Source of the DNA: Pseudogymnoascus destructans
Taxonomy: Eukaryota > Ascomycota > Leotiomycetes > Thelebolales > Thelebolaceae
NCBI RefSeq assembly: GCF_001641265.1
Contig: NW_020167534.1
Coordinates: 992,001 to 1,056,000 of the forward strand
Length of the DNA: 64,000 bases
Direction: 5' to 3'
Part shown: one piece after another, positions 8,977 to 19,236 of the stretch
Layout of the letters: each line of letters starts with the position of its first letter
Position numbering within the stretch: position 1 is the stretch's first letter
Position numbers and translations under genes: made by a program
The notes under the pieces: model-generated
The model's input: the letters and a program-made list of their open reading frames with translations, nothing else
Told to the model about the DNA's origin: nothing
The model's database searches: none

Positions 8977-9499
8977 CCCCTATTCCAACATCGCCATCAA
9001 CCCCTTTGGTTTCGACTGCATCTCGAAAGCGAAAGCATTATATGAGGGCTTCTTCTCCTCCACTAGCAGCTGCCGAACTCGTGTCAATTGCAAATCGGAT
9101 TGCAACTTCCCTAGAAGGGGGTGGAGGCACAGCACCATCAAGGATATCAGCTGTTGAAGAAGGGCTTCAGAATCTGCAAAAGGAAGTCAGCGAGATTCTC
9201 AGTATACTGCGAGAAGGGGGGGGCAAAGGAGTAGGCAAACTCAAGGAAGAATAGGAGAAGAAGAAGGATTATATATACCGGTAGACTAAATATGATTCTG
9301 TTGAAGGAGGAGGTTGCTCAGACTGATTGGTTGGGCATGTGGCTCGCCAACCGAATCGGGTTGCGGACCACCCACAAATAGTTCCATAGATAGCTTCACT
9401 CAAAAAAACAATACAACACATATTACAGTGAACTGTTGTTCAACTCAACTTGATGACTTATACTACCGCTGCAAGTGATATCATACACTTCAACAGATT

Positions 9500-9545
9500 C
9501 TATTGACGGAGGAGCTACTTGGCTATTGACGGAGGAGCTACTTGG
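9500..9545. repeat. Tandem duplication of 23 bp
   Basis: Two consecutive identical 23-bp units contain GACGGAGGAGCTACTTGG. They lie between the two convergent Harbinger-related genes, in otherwise non-coding sequence (9255-9556). Confidence 0.8.
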
Positions 9546-9556
9546 AAGTGTGACCC

Positions 9557-10650
9557 TCACGCTGACGTCTTCCGGAAACATACAAAGCAGTTCGTCAATA
9601 AAACTGCTACTGGGAAGTAGACTCCAATTGGCTGATATCCTGTGTGGAGCACTTTTCTAAAAGCTGTATATGTCCAGAGAACATGTACGCTTCCAAACGC
9701 TTGCTCAACTGCAATCTGGGTTGAGGAAAGCGCCTTATTCCACGCCCATTTCTCTGGCGGAAGAAGGTGTCTACCTTGTGGATGAGTCCATGGACAAGCA
9801 GTTCCATATGCTGATTTATATGCTGGATCACCATAGACATGGAGTAGGGTTTCGTGACCGTCCATTACCTACGTAGAGTATATAGTTAGTATGATATCAA
9901 AAAGGGGGTGAAGCCATACCTGTCTAAGATGTGATTCTACTTGAGACCGGCGCCACATCATCCAGTCGTTAACAAGTCCTGGCCATGGTCCTGTCAATGA
10001 TGATATAATACTGTCAGGGGTAACGATCGCCTGGTAATTGATACCGTGAAGGTGTTTGTGACCAGAGAAGACAAGACGCTGATTGTCTTGACCAACCGGC
10101 CGTTGATAAAACTGAAAGGTTCCATCTACAAACCCCCATATACCTTCCACACCCCCTATTTCTTCCGTAGCTTTTGAGAATAGCTCCATTCGCTCATATG
10201 TAAGCTGCGGGTGCCATACATGCATGAGAACGTCTGGTGTAAAAAGAGTACTGTATCCGTAAATACAGTACTTAACCATGCTTTCGACCGGCCGAAGAGT
10301 CTCTCAAGTGTTAACCACCACCCAGGAAAAGCAAGACGGGTGCAAGTAATGCAAAGCGCAAGCTCAGGGGTTGGAGCAACACCACAAGTCCATATGATAT
10401 CCTGAAGCCAAAGGAGCAGCGCCAAATAACGGATCTCTGTCAAAGAGAACCGGAACACCTCACGGGCTTCAATATCACTCAATTCTTCAAGCTGTCAGTG
10501 AGCTTGAAGGCGAGTTTACCAGTGCTGAGCATGCAATACTGCTCTATTCCTTCGTTTATCCTCTTCATCCTGGACGATTACGGCCATCGCTAGAATGAGA
10601 ATAACCAAAGCAGCAAGCGCTTCCCGCTCTATACCAGTGTTAGAATCCAT
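9557..10650 (-). pseudogene. PIF-Harbinger (DDE_4) transposase, degenerate
   Basis: The gene reads from the ATG at 10650. It has TAA and TGA in frame near 10491-10518, consistent with CAA and CGA codons hit by C-to-T changes. It then gives a helix-turn-helix-like region ending in FGRS.WLS.VF, a frameshift near 10240, and the DDE_4 core: GFVDGTF, SGHKHLHG, ND.MMW and, in the last exon, GDPAY with VEQAFG. An intron at 9869-9918 has GTATGG, TACTAAC and TAG. All catalytic acidic motifs survive, but the frame does not, so no protein is expected. It converges on the Myb-like ORF at 739-9254, the usual two-gene layout of this superfamily. Confidence 0.8.
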
Positions 10651-11008
10651 AGTTATATATATATAAATTAATATAGAAGAAGCGTTACTATATCCTAGCT
10701 TCATATACTGTATATTTAAAGGGGTAGCTAATGTTATATCTACTTTCCCATCAATCAAATAGTGGGACATTAAAGGGTACTTCAGGGAGGTGGGCTCTAC
10801 CAGCTAATTTGTATGGTAATAAGAATCTGGGGTAAGTACCTACCCTGGATTTTCACCATGTCGATGGGGATATGGGAATAGTTACAGTATTACAGCAGCT
10901 ACAGTATTATAACAGTTACTCATGACGAGTACAAGGTGTAGATATCACAATCCAATGGTTTTTATATTGCCTAATATGGCTACTCTATTCTATACTACTC
11001 GTCTATTC
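10651..11008. other. AT-rich non-coding stretch
   Basis: No gene is seen. A short TA run lies at about 10655-10665, and ACAGTATTA motifs recur near 10880-10915. This is probably the subterminal part of the Harbinger element. Confidence 0.3.
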
Positions 11009-11194
11009 CTAATCTGTACCTAGTAGGGTATGGGTCCCATGCTGCATCATTTCGGAGCAGAGCAGCTTCTGAAGTGGCCTAATGTAGTCTAATTCCTCCT
11101 CTAGGTCATCTCTGACATTTTCCTCTTCAATTGGTTCAGTTAGAGCACGGTTTGCACCCGTGGCTCTAACTTTTGTTGCTTTCTGTTAGGTCGC

Positions 11195-12826
11195 TGTCAT
11201 ACTGACATTCGTTGCACTCAGTTTGCTATCAAACTCAAGAGCAAACTTAGAAATCTCCTCCTCAAACCTACAAGTCACTATACATATTTTGGCTTATCAC
11301 ACCAACAACAAGAGCAATACTACTCAATGATTGCTACAACCCTCTATGATTCATTACACGTCATCGCTCCTTAGTTACCCACAAAATTGGTTAAGTTATG
11401 ACATAATTTGTCTATAGGGTGTAATGGTGGGTGCACCAGATGTGAGAATCTAGCCACACAAGGAAGGGGATGATTTTACTAAGACAACACACTGTCTAAG
11501 GAAACAGAGCCAAAGGGTCGTAGCTTAGACTATTCCACAACGCAGCAATCAAGTGTATGATGTAGTGGAGTGGTTTAGACAAGTTGTACAAATGTTGAGT
11601 CTGAGAACTCAGGGATAAGTCAGAGGTTAGCACCTCACTAACTTTTCAGAAACAAGGAGTAACAAGATCAATGCTTGGAAGCTTGGAAAAGACGTAGAAG
11701 TATGTGATAGTCGATTTACTGTATTGTCTGCTTGCCCTTTCTTAAGGAAAGGGCAATCCTATTTATGCTAAAGGAGTATAGTTCTCTCATTTTCCAAGAC
11801 TTTCCATGACTAACCAGGCTTGGTAACTGTAGTCGACATAAGAGAATCCCATGGAACCATCTCCTAGGTTCCTAGCCTATAGGAAGTGAAAGGAGGTCCA
11901 AGGTCAGAGTACCCCTATAGACAAATTATGTCATAACTTAACCAATCTTGCGGGTAACTAAGGAGCGATGACGTGTAATGAATCATAGAGGGTTGTAGAA
12001 GCTTTTGGAGCTATCGTTCATGTTCCTAGGCCTCTAGTTGATAGAGATATGTCATGTGTAGTATTAGCCCAGTAACTAAGGAGTGATGTCATGTAATGAA
12101 TCATAGAGGGTTGTAGAGATATGCTATGTGGTAATATCAGCCCAGTAACTAAGGAGCAATGACGTGTAATGAATCATAGAGGGTTGTAGCAATCGTTGAG
12201 TAGTATTGCTCTTGTTGCTGGTGTGATAAGCCAAAATATGTATAGTGACTTGTAGGTTTGAGGAGGAGATTTCTAAATTTGCTCTTGAGTTTGATAGCAA
12301 ACTGAGTGCAACGAATGTCAGTATGACATAGGGGTACTCTGACCTTGGACCTCCTTTCACTTCCTATAGGCTAGGAACCTAGGAGATGGTTCCATGGGAT
12401 TCTCTTATGTCGACTACAGTTACCAAGCCTGGTTAGTCATGGAAAGTCTTGGAAAATGAGAGAACTATACTCCTTTAGCATAAATAGGATTGCCCTTTCC
12501 TTAAGAAAGGGCAAGCAGACAATACAGTAAATCGACTATCACATACTTCTACGTCTTTTCCAAGCTTCCAAGCATTGATCTTGTTACTCCTTGTTTCTGA
12601 AAAGTCAGTGAGGTGCTAACCTCTGACTTATCCCTGAGTTCTCAGACTCAACATTTGTTACAACTTGTCTAAACCACCCCACTACATCATATACTTGATT
12701 GCTGCATTGTGGAATAGTCTAAGCTACGACCCTTTGGCTCTGTTTCCTAAGACAGCGTGTTGTCTTAGTAAAATCATCCCTTCCTTGGGTGGCTAGATTC
12801 TCACATCTGGTGCACCCACCATTACA
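11195..12826 (-). mobile_element. Solo LTR (minus) containing a second LTR of the same family
   Basis: The block starts TGTCATACTG and ends CCATTACA, the reverse complement of the LTR at 16644-17579. It is interrupted at 11420-12328 by a plus-strand copy of the same family. Minus-strand LTR sequence therefore lies at 11195-11419 and 12334-12826, giving the block a palindromic look. Confidence 0.75.
11420..12328 (+). mobile_element. Solo LTR nested inside the minus-strand LTR
   Basis: The copy is 909 bp with TGTAATGG...AGTATGACA ends. TAGGG is duplicated at 11415-11419 and 12329-12333, which proves a secondary insertion. It contains two or three tandem copies of a segment including GGAGCGATGACGTG (about 11960-12180). 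Confidence 0.85.
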
Positions 12827-12921
12827 CTCGGAATTGATGCTCCTTCTGCCAGGGATTCCTGGTCTTGTTCTGGATCATTTCGAGCTACCATTGCAGCTTT
12901 CTCTTTAGCTGTATAAGCCAT

Positions 12922-13456
12922 AGCGAGCTGCTATTTCAATTTCAGTTCATATTGTCAAGTCAGACACATATTGCCAAAGGCCCTATTGTGCAGTTGTTGG
13001 CCGTAGGAGCCACTCGAGAGGAGCGCACTTCCCTCACAGTTATATCCTTGTTGAGGGAGCATTGTAAAAGGTCTGACTTGAGAAGGTGGTGTGTGTGTGT
13101 CGAGCTGACTGTCGAGAGCCAACTTTGAGGGGTTGCCTCGAGATCGTCCTGGAATCGACTTCAGGATAAGGTTTCTGGTTCTGGGGTTTCCAAAGAGTGG
13201 ATTTCGATTTCGGTTTCAGAAGAGGGTTCAGCTTGAAGAGCAGGAAAAGAGGTATAAGAGGGATTGAGTTTTATGTCACGGTTCACCAAGGCATAGGGCG
13301 CCAGTTGGGTATTATGAATTAAACTCAATCTAGAGAAGAAAGGAAAGAGAAGAGGAGGACTCGAGAAGTTGCTCAATCTATATACAGCTATGTTGTTGTA
13401 GAGTTAATTCTCTTTAGCGAGACCAGTTCTGAGAATTCACTCCACAACTGAGAACT
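12922..13456. other. No supported gene between LTR block and Gypsy relic
   Basis: Short ORFs occur on both strands, but none has a recognisable motif. The stretch may be internal or terminal sequence of the second Gypsy element. Confidence 0.3.
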
Positions 13457-15122
13457 TTGCTCCAACCCCAGAAAGCTCCCCACACCCCTGAACCCCCACT
13501 CGAGCTGCAAGGCACACTTGATATCGTAACACACCCACCATTACAGAAAGCACCAAAATCATTACAGGACACACAAGCTTTTATCAGATTCTGTGTGTTC
13601 TATCGAAGGTTTATCAAGAACTATTCAAACATCATGAAACCACTCGTCAACTTAACAAAAAAAGGCCATGTCTTCGAATGGACAGAAGCATGTCAGGAAG
13701 CATTCTGTAACGCTGACTTCTAAATGATAGAAGACACAGAGGTTCTCTTGCGTAAAGGTTTACTTATCAGAGGAGGCAGGGGATCAGACACAAAGGCTTC
13801 AAGTAACACGTTACTAGTATATAACAAATACTGTATTGAGTTGAGCACGAAGCTCCTATCTAAGGAAATACTATCTACTTATATAGTGGCGTCGTGCCTA
13901 GTGGACTCTTGGGAACTCACTCGAGTCCTCGGAGTCCTGGACTCTTAGGATTCTTCTCATCATCCTGCGAGTCCGTCACGTGCCTAGTGGACTCCTGGGA
14001 ACTCACTCGAGTCCTCAGAGTCCTGGACTCTTAGGACTCTTCTCATCATCCTGCGAGTCCGTCACGTGATACTTTCGGAACTACTATCCCCGCTGCCCCT
14101 CCAGGTACCAGGGCCGGTCTCATGCGACCTCCCTCCTTCCTGTCCTGTAGTTGGCCAGCCTTCTTGTTCCGTCGTAACACATTCACACTTCTGAAAAAGA
14201 CTGTCACAGAGGCCCCAGTCTTACGACATTTCGATAGAGAGAAGACAGTCTATGTTAAAGCTGATGCCTCAGATTTTATTTCCTCTGGGGTACTGTCACA
14301 GAAAGATGACAAGGGAATCCTACATCCAGTTGCATTCTTCTCGAAAAAGATGGCACCTGCAGAATGCAATTACGAAATCTATGACAAGGGGTTACTCGCC
14401 ATCATCAGATGCTTCAAAGCATGCAGACCAGAAGTCGAGGGCACAGCAATGCCAGTCCAAGTTTTGTCAGATCACAAGAGTCTTGAATACTTCATGACAA
14501 CAAAGAAGCTTACTCGAAGGCAAGCTTGATGGGCTGAGTTTCTGTCAAGGTTTAACTTTCAAATTATATATCGACCTGGGAAACAGAATGGAAAAGCAGA
14601 TGCATTAACTCAAAGACCAGGAGATAGACCAGAAGGGAACAAAGAAGATGACCGCCAAAAACAACAACTTCAAACCCTGCTACCACTCCATCCAGACCTC
14701 CAAGAGATAAGGAAATTCGAAAATGCTAAGGTGAATTAAGACATCCAACTCGCGCCAGTCCACCTACAGGAAGCAAGTATTCTAGACAAAATCCAAACTG
14801 TGCAACTTCAAGACAGCTTATGCAAAGACATTATTCAGAAGCTGCAGAATGGAGAATGGAACAGTCCAGACATAGCTCTAGCATATTGCGAGGTAAAGGA
14901 AGGGCTCTTATACTATCATAATAGAGTCTGGGTTCCAGAAAGTGCTCACGTTGAACTCTTACAATAAATTCATGACCAACCAGCAATGGGGCACCCTGGC
15001 ATTGGGAAGATGATTTGGGTCATCAAAAGACAGTATACTGGCCCTGGATGGATAAGACAATTATACAATACATCAAGAACTGCCATATCTGCAAAAGATC
15101 AAAACCTACAAGAGATGCTTAT
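13457..15122 (+). pseudogene. Degenerate Ty3/Gypsy pol fragment (RT end to integrase zinc finger)
   Basis: The sequence reads through the RT connection (FYRRFIKNYSNIMKPL), RNase H (the D.SDF region, then SDHKSLEYF) and the integrase HHCC finger (CHICKRSK). It stops abruptly where the element at 15123 begins. The frame is split by the solo LTR at 13706-14179 and rejoins exactly across its CATTC duplication. Three nonsense codons (near 14527, 14737 and 14965) fit CGA to TGA or CAA to TAA. A frameshift lies near 15010. It is a different family from the intact Gypsy at 2065. Confidence 0.85.
13706..14179 (-). mobile_element. Solo LTR of the intact Gypsy family
   Basis: This 474-bp LTR is in reverse orientation and is near-identical to the 3' LTR at 8503-8976, including the double 85-bp unit. 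CATTC is duplicated at 13701-13705 and 14180-14184. It is the product of LTR-LTR recombination after insertion into the older pol relic. Confidence 0.93.
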
Positions 15123-15501
15123 TGTTATGATTACAGCTCACAGCTAATAGCTTGTCACAGCTTGTTACGGTTGTTATGGTTGTTACGGTTGTTACGGTTG
15201 TTATGGTTGTTACGGTTGTTACGGTTGTTACGGTTGTTACGGTTGTTACGGTTGTTACGGTTGTTACGGTTGTTACGGTTGTTACGGTTGTTACAGTTGT
15301 TACGGTTATTATGGTTATTACGGTTGTTATGGGGATTACGGGTGTAGCCTTAGCCACCAAGGTTACAACCACTAAGCAGACAACTGTATGTTATGAGGAA
15401 TAGCCTCACCTTCCTTCCTTCTTCTTCTTCTTCTCTCTTTAGATTCAATCTAGCTTATTATTCTCCAGACTGGCTTCTTGACCTCTGTGACCATCATAAC
15501 A
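15123..15501 (+). mobile_element. Short LTR-like element with 9-bp minisatellite, copy 3
   Basis: It belongs to the same family as 1237-1463 and 1601-1957, with TGTTATGAT...ATCATAACA ends. The array (about 15168-15335) is mostly GTTACGGTT units, unlike the GTTATGGTT array of copy 2. No matching duplication flanks it; Gypsy relic lies on the left and hAT relic on the right, so a rearrangement probably used this repeat. Confidence 0.7.
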
Positions 15502-15639
15502 ATATTCTTAAAATATAGATGAAGATCTTAGAACAGAAATGTCTCTTTATTTTCAAGGGCCTATTTCTAATTATAAGGTAAGTTATAAACAATCTTATTA
15601 AAGAAGTAATATACTAATATTTCTATAGGTTAATCCTTT

Positions 15640-15865
15640 AGACTATTAGAAAATAAATCAATCTTGATTTCATATACTAGCTATAATAGCTAGAAGATAT
15701 TTACAAATTCCTGCTACTAGTGCTCCTATAGAGAGTTCTTTTAGTATAGGGAGTCTTATTACTTCGAAAACTAGGAATAGGCTTTTTAAGGAGGTTTTTA
15801 AAGTTATAGCCTGTTTAAAGAGTTGGGATTTTATATAGGAAGAAGAGGAAGACTTTAAGGAATAA
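15640..15865 (+). pseudogene. hAT transposase C-terminal dimerisation domain, relic
   Basis: One frame gives RRYLQIPATSAPIESSFS followed by LITSKTRNRL and CLKSW, the conserved hAT C-terminal signature. The flanks (15502-15995) are very AT-rich, with stops in all frames. Only the tail of the transposase remains, and its codon third positions are largely A or T. Confidence 0.75.
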
Positions 15866-16380
15866 TTTATAGCTAAATTAGTAGTTTAAATAGCTCTTAG
15901 CTTATTTAGCATATTATACTTTTCTTATATTCCAGCCATATATTATAGCTTTACCTCTAAGCTGGCCTATAACTTATATAATAATTAACTTTAGATAACA
16001 TACATGTATAACGAACCGGCCAAACAAGCGAACCGGCCAATCCATTTTACACCTTAAATCACGAATTTTATAACTTAATATCTCAACAACCCTTTAATAA
16101 TAAGTTATAAAAATATGTACTTAGCCTTTTATAAGCATTTAAAGTACTCTATTTGATTTTTAAAGCAATTAGTATTGTAGTTATTAAGATATTGAGTTTT
16201 AGCCCCCACTTTTGACCTAATTCTTAGTATCTTAATAACTACAATACTAATTGCTTTAAAAATCAAATAGAGTAACGTGCATGTATAACGAAAGTGCCAA
16301 ACAAGCGAAAGTGCCAAAATATCGCGACTACCCCATAAGAATTGCGATAAATCCACCACAACAATATAAATTAATTAAAA

Positions 16381-18977
16381 CTACTCGGAGTCCTCTTCCT
16401 CAGACCTGTCTATTACAATCTGACAAGTGCGCGCATTGTGTCCAGTCTCACCACACTTGCCACAGCGACGTGCATGGGTTTCTTCCCTTGGCTTCCGACC
16501 ACTACTTGCCCTTATTTCTTGCTCTACTTGCTGCACAACGTCCCTCTCATCCTGTAGCTCCTGTGCTACCTGTTGACTAAGTGATCCTCCTTGCTGTAGT
16601 CGTGTTTTTTTAGCTCTCCGGCGCTTGCTTAGCACTTCATTTGTGTAATGGTGGGTGCACCAGATATGAGAATCTAGCCACCCAAGGAAGGGATGAATTT
16701 ACTAAGACAACACACTGTCTTAGGAAACAGAGCCAAAGGGTTGTAGCTTAGACTATTCCACAACGCAGCAATCAGGTGTATGATGTGGTGAAGTGGTTTA
16801 GACAAGTTGCAACAAATGTTGAGTCTGAGAACTCAGGGGTAAGTCAGAGGTTAGCACCTCACTGACTTTTCAAAAACAGAGAATAACAAGATCAATGCTT
16901 GGAAGCTTGGAAAAGACGTAGAAGTATGTGCTAGTCGATTTACTGTATTGCCTGCTTGCCCTTTCTTAAGGAAAGGGCAATCCTATTTATGCCAAAGGAG
17001 TGTAGTTCTCTCATTTTCCATGACTTTCCATGACTAACCAGGCTTGGTAAATGTATTAGAAATCAAGTGCGACCCACAACTAGCTTGCTAATCATGTAGT
17101 GAACGTAAGAGAATCCCATAGAACCATCTCTTGGGTTCCTAGCCTATAGGAAGTGAAAAGGAGGTCCAAGGTCAGAGTACCTATAGATAAATTATGTCAT
17201 AACTTAACCAATCTTGTGGGTAACTAAGGAGCGATGACGTGTAATGAATCATAGAGGGTTGTAGAAGCTTCTAGAGCTATCGTTCATGTTCCTAGGCCTC
17301 TAGTTGGTAGATATATGCCATGTGGTAGTATTGGCCCACCCCCTTAAGGAGGAGATTTTCTTAATAACTTGTTCAATGAGTGTTCAAATGATATGCCGTG
17401 ATGTATGTAGCATAAACAGATGTAGTAGAAGAGTTTGCAGCAATCGTTGAGTAGTATTGCTTCTGTTGTTGGTGTGATAAGCCAAGATATGTATGGTGAC
17501 TTGTAGGTTTGAGGAGGAGATTTCTAAGTTTGCTCTTGAGTTTGATAGCAAACTGAGTGCAACGAATGTCAGTATGACAATTTGCCTGTCGCAGGTTTTG
17601 GTTCTCTGCTTTTAACAATGCTAATTGATGCATTATTTGCGATGCACCCTTTGTAAACTGGTCAACAGCTGCATAGATTGAGGTTGGAGAGCTATTTTGA
17701 TGATGCACAATTCAGTTTTTAATGAAAGTAGACTGTGATACAGCTTCAGTTGGGTTATTTGGTGTCTGAGAAACCCATGGTTGAGCGGTGTTTGGGCGAG
17801 AGGTTGGAGGTGTTGGCGTCTTAAACCGAAGGTCAAGTGTAGATATTACACTCTCAGGGCTAAATGGAAGAAGCCCAGCACCTCGGAACCCTCCCTGAAT
17901 ATTGCTTTCTGTCATTGCAATGTTAAATGCAGCGTGGAAGGCAGGAAAGAAGTCATCCTTAGTAATGTGAATAATATGAGCCCGTATCATATCTTCAATT
18001 TGCCGACCGTAAGCTCTCTTTAATGGGCCAAAACAGCCAACATCAAGTGGTTGGAGTATATGGGAAGAGTGAGCAGGCATACAAAGCGTAATAATGTTGT
18101 GTTCTTTGCAGTACACCTCAAACTTGTCTGAGTGGTGGCTCTCATGACCATCAAGGACTAACAAGCAATAACCACCAACACTCCGGGGCTTTGTGTGCTT
18201 CTCAAAATGCTGAATCCAATCCATACCTCTCTCGTTTGTAGTCCAGCCATTTGCAGTAACAGCGATTACCCAATCTGCTGGAAATCCGCTATTCTCATAC
18301 CAAGATGCAAGGTGGTTTTTACCTGCCACAATGACAAATGGCGGCACTGCCCAACCTTGAGAACTAACGCCTTGGATTACTGTAACCCATTCCCGATTGC
18401 CAGGCTGCACCTTTTTTGCCTTTGCCCGCCCATCTGAGCTCGTTACTACCGTTGCGCTTGAGATGACGCCCATCATAAACCCAGTCTCATCAAAGTTGTA
18501 GATATCTGCATTGTTGATGCCATACTTTAGAATTGTGTTCCATACAAGCTCAAACCAGCCACGAATGACTTCTGGATCTTCGCACTTAGCCCTCTGGTAG
18601 TCGTATTTTCGCTGGAAGCGTGTCCGGAGCTCTACATGGCGCTTAACAAAGTTTGAAGCCCAACGTGACCCGACGCGTGGCGTGTCACGTGTTGCAAGTA
18701 GTCGATTTGCCATATCTTCAACAATAGACAACTGAGGAGGGAACCCTTTAGCAGCTAAGTCAAGTATATACTGAACAAGAACTGATTCCTCTAGGTTACT
18801 TAATTTCTGTAAGTTGGCTTGGATATCGCGTCGTGAAGGTACGCCTTGTAAACGGTGACGTAGCTTGCGGTGGTCTACGGAATAGATCCTAGCTGCAACT
18901 CGAAGGCGCAAATTTGGGTCGCTTTGCATAGCTTGGATAGCTAGCACTAATTTGCTTTCATCATTTTTATGGCGCAT
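16381..18977 (-). pseudogene. Pogo-like transposase, broken by one stop and a solo LTR
   Basis: From the ATG at 18977 the frame gives an N-terminal psq-type helix-turn-helix, a CENP-B/Tc5-like DNA-binding domain and the DDE_1 core (NFDETGF, LDGHESH, QPLDVGCFGPLK). It then meets TGA at 17712-17714 where relatives have CGA (Arg). The frame continues to 17585, is cut by the LTR, and resumes at 16638 with a basic helix and a CCHC zinc knuckle (CGKCGETGHNARTC) up to 16381. Both lesions are simple, so the copy was intact recently. Confidence 0.88.
16644..17579 (+). mobile_element. Solo LTR inside the pogo transposase
   Basis: The LTR is 936 bp, TGTAATGG...AGTATGACA, with ATTTG duplicated at 16639-16643 and 17580-17584. 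It is the same family as 11420-12328. Removing it with one ATTTG restores an uninterrupted transposase codon series. Confidence 0.92.
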
Positions 18978-19236
18978 GTTTTGTTGTGGAGGAATTTAAC
19001 ATTTAGTTGGGGGGGTTGGTCACTGCATGATTTTGGCACTTTCGCTTGTTTGGCACTTTCGTTATACATGCACGTTACTTTAAATGCTTATAAAAGGCTA
19101 AGTACATATTTTTATAACTTATTATTAAAGGGTTGTTGAGATATTAAGTTATGAAATTCGTGATTTAAGGTGTAAAATGGATTGGCCGGTTCGCTTGTTT
19201 GGCCGGTTCGTTATACATGTACGTTATTTAAGAATA

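Larger units (their letters stand above)
739..9254 (+). pseudogene. Myb/SANT-like partner ORF of a PIF-Harbinger element, interrupted by three insertions
   Basis: An ancestral reading frame starts at 739, reaches 1236, resumes at 1464-1600 and 1963-2064, and ends with the tag stop at 9252-9254. Removing the elements at 1237-1463, 1601-1957 and 2065-8976, with one copy of each 5-bp duplication, rejoins coding-like sequence at each junction; one stop near 1020 and a frame change near 2000 remain. The N-terminal part is low complexity. The middle contains acidic/basic helices typical of the fungal Myb-like proteins that accompany Harbinger transposases, and the C-terminus is a Leu/Ile/Val helix. 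The facing transposase at 9557-10650 supports the pairing. Family assignment rests on context and general resemblance, because no diagnostic motif is visible. Confidence 0.5.
11009..12921 (-). pseudogene. Unrecognised ORF relic split by an LTR
   Basis: On the minus strand an ATG at 12921 opens about 31 codons to 12827. After the LTR block, the frame continues from 11194 to a stop at 11009-11011 with one TAA (a likely former CAA) near the junction. The product would be roughly 90 residues, hydrophilic and rich in Glu and Lys. I do not recognise it. The bases flanking the LTR block (CCGAG and GCGAC on the minus strand) match at only three of five positions, so an original duplication is not proven. 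Confidence 0.35.
16275..19075 (-). mobile_element. Pogo/Fot1-like element with a solo LTR inside
   Basis: The ends start ACGTGCATG and carry two CGAAAGTGCC boxes 17 bp apart. TA is present at 16273-16274 and 19076-19077. The ends resemble those of the surrounding MITE except in the box sequence. The element encodes the broken transposase at 16381-18977. Confidence 0.85.
15998..19224. mobile_element. Foldback MITE with pogo-type ends, split by a pogo element
   Basis: TA flanks both ends. The terminal repeats carry two CGAACCGGCC boxes 17 bp apart. Without the insertion at 16275-19075 the element is about 425 bp and nearly a perfect palindrome (for example AAAGCAATTAGTATTG and its complement around a short loop near 16205). 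Confidence 0.8.

Noticed and set aside
399..10960. Harbinger terminal repeats near 490-640 and 10880-10920
   Set aside because: Only short CTGTAGC-type words agree; no defined ends and no 3-bp duplication could be shown.
15123..15501. Target duplication for minisatellite element copy 3
   Set aside because: The flanks GCTTAT and ATATTC do not match, so a simple insertion cannot be claimed.
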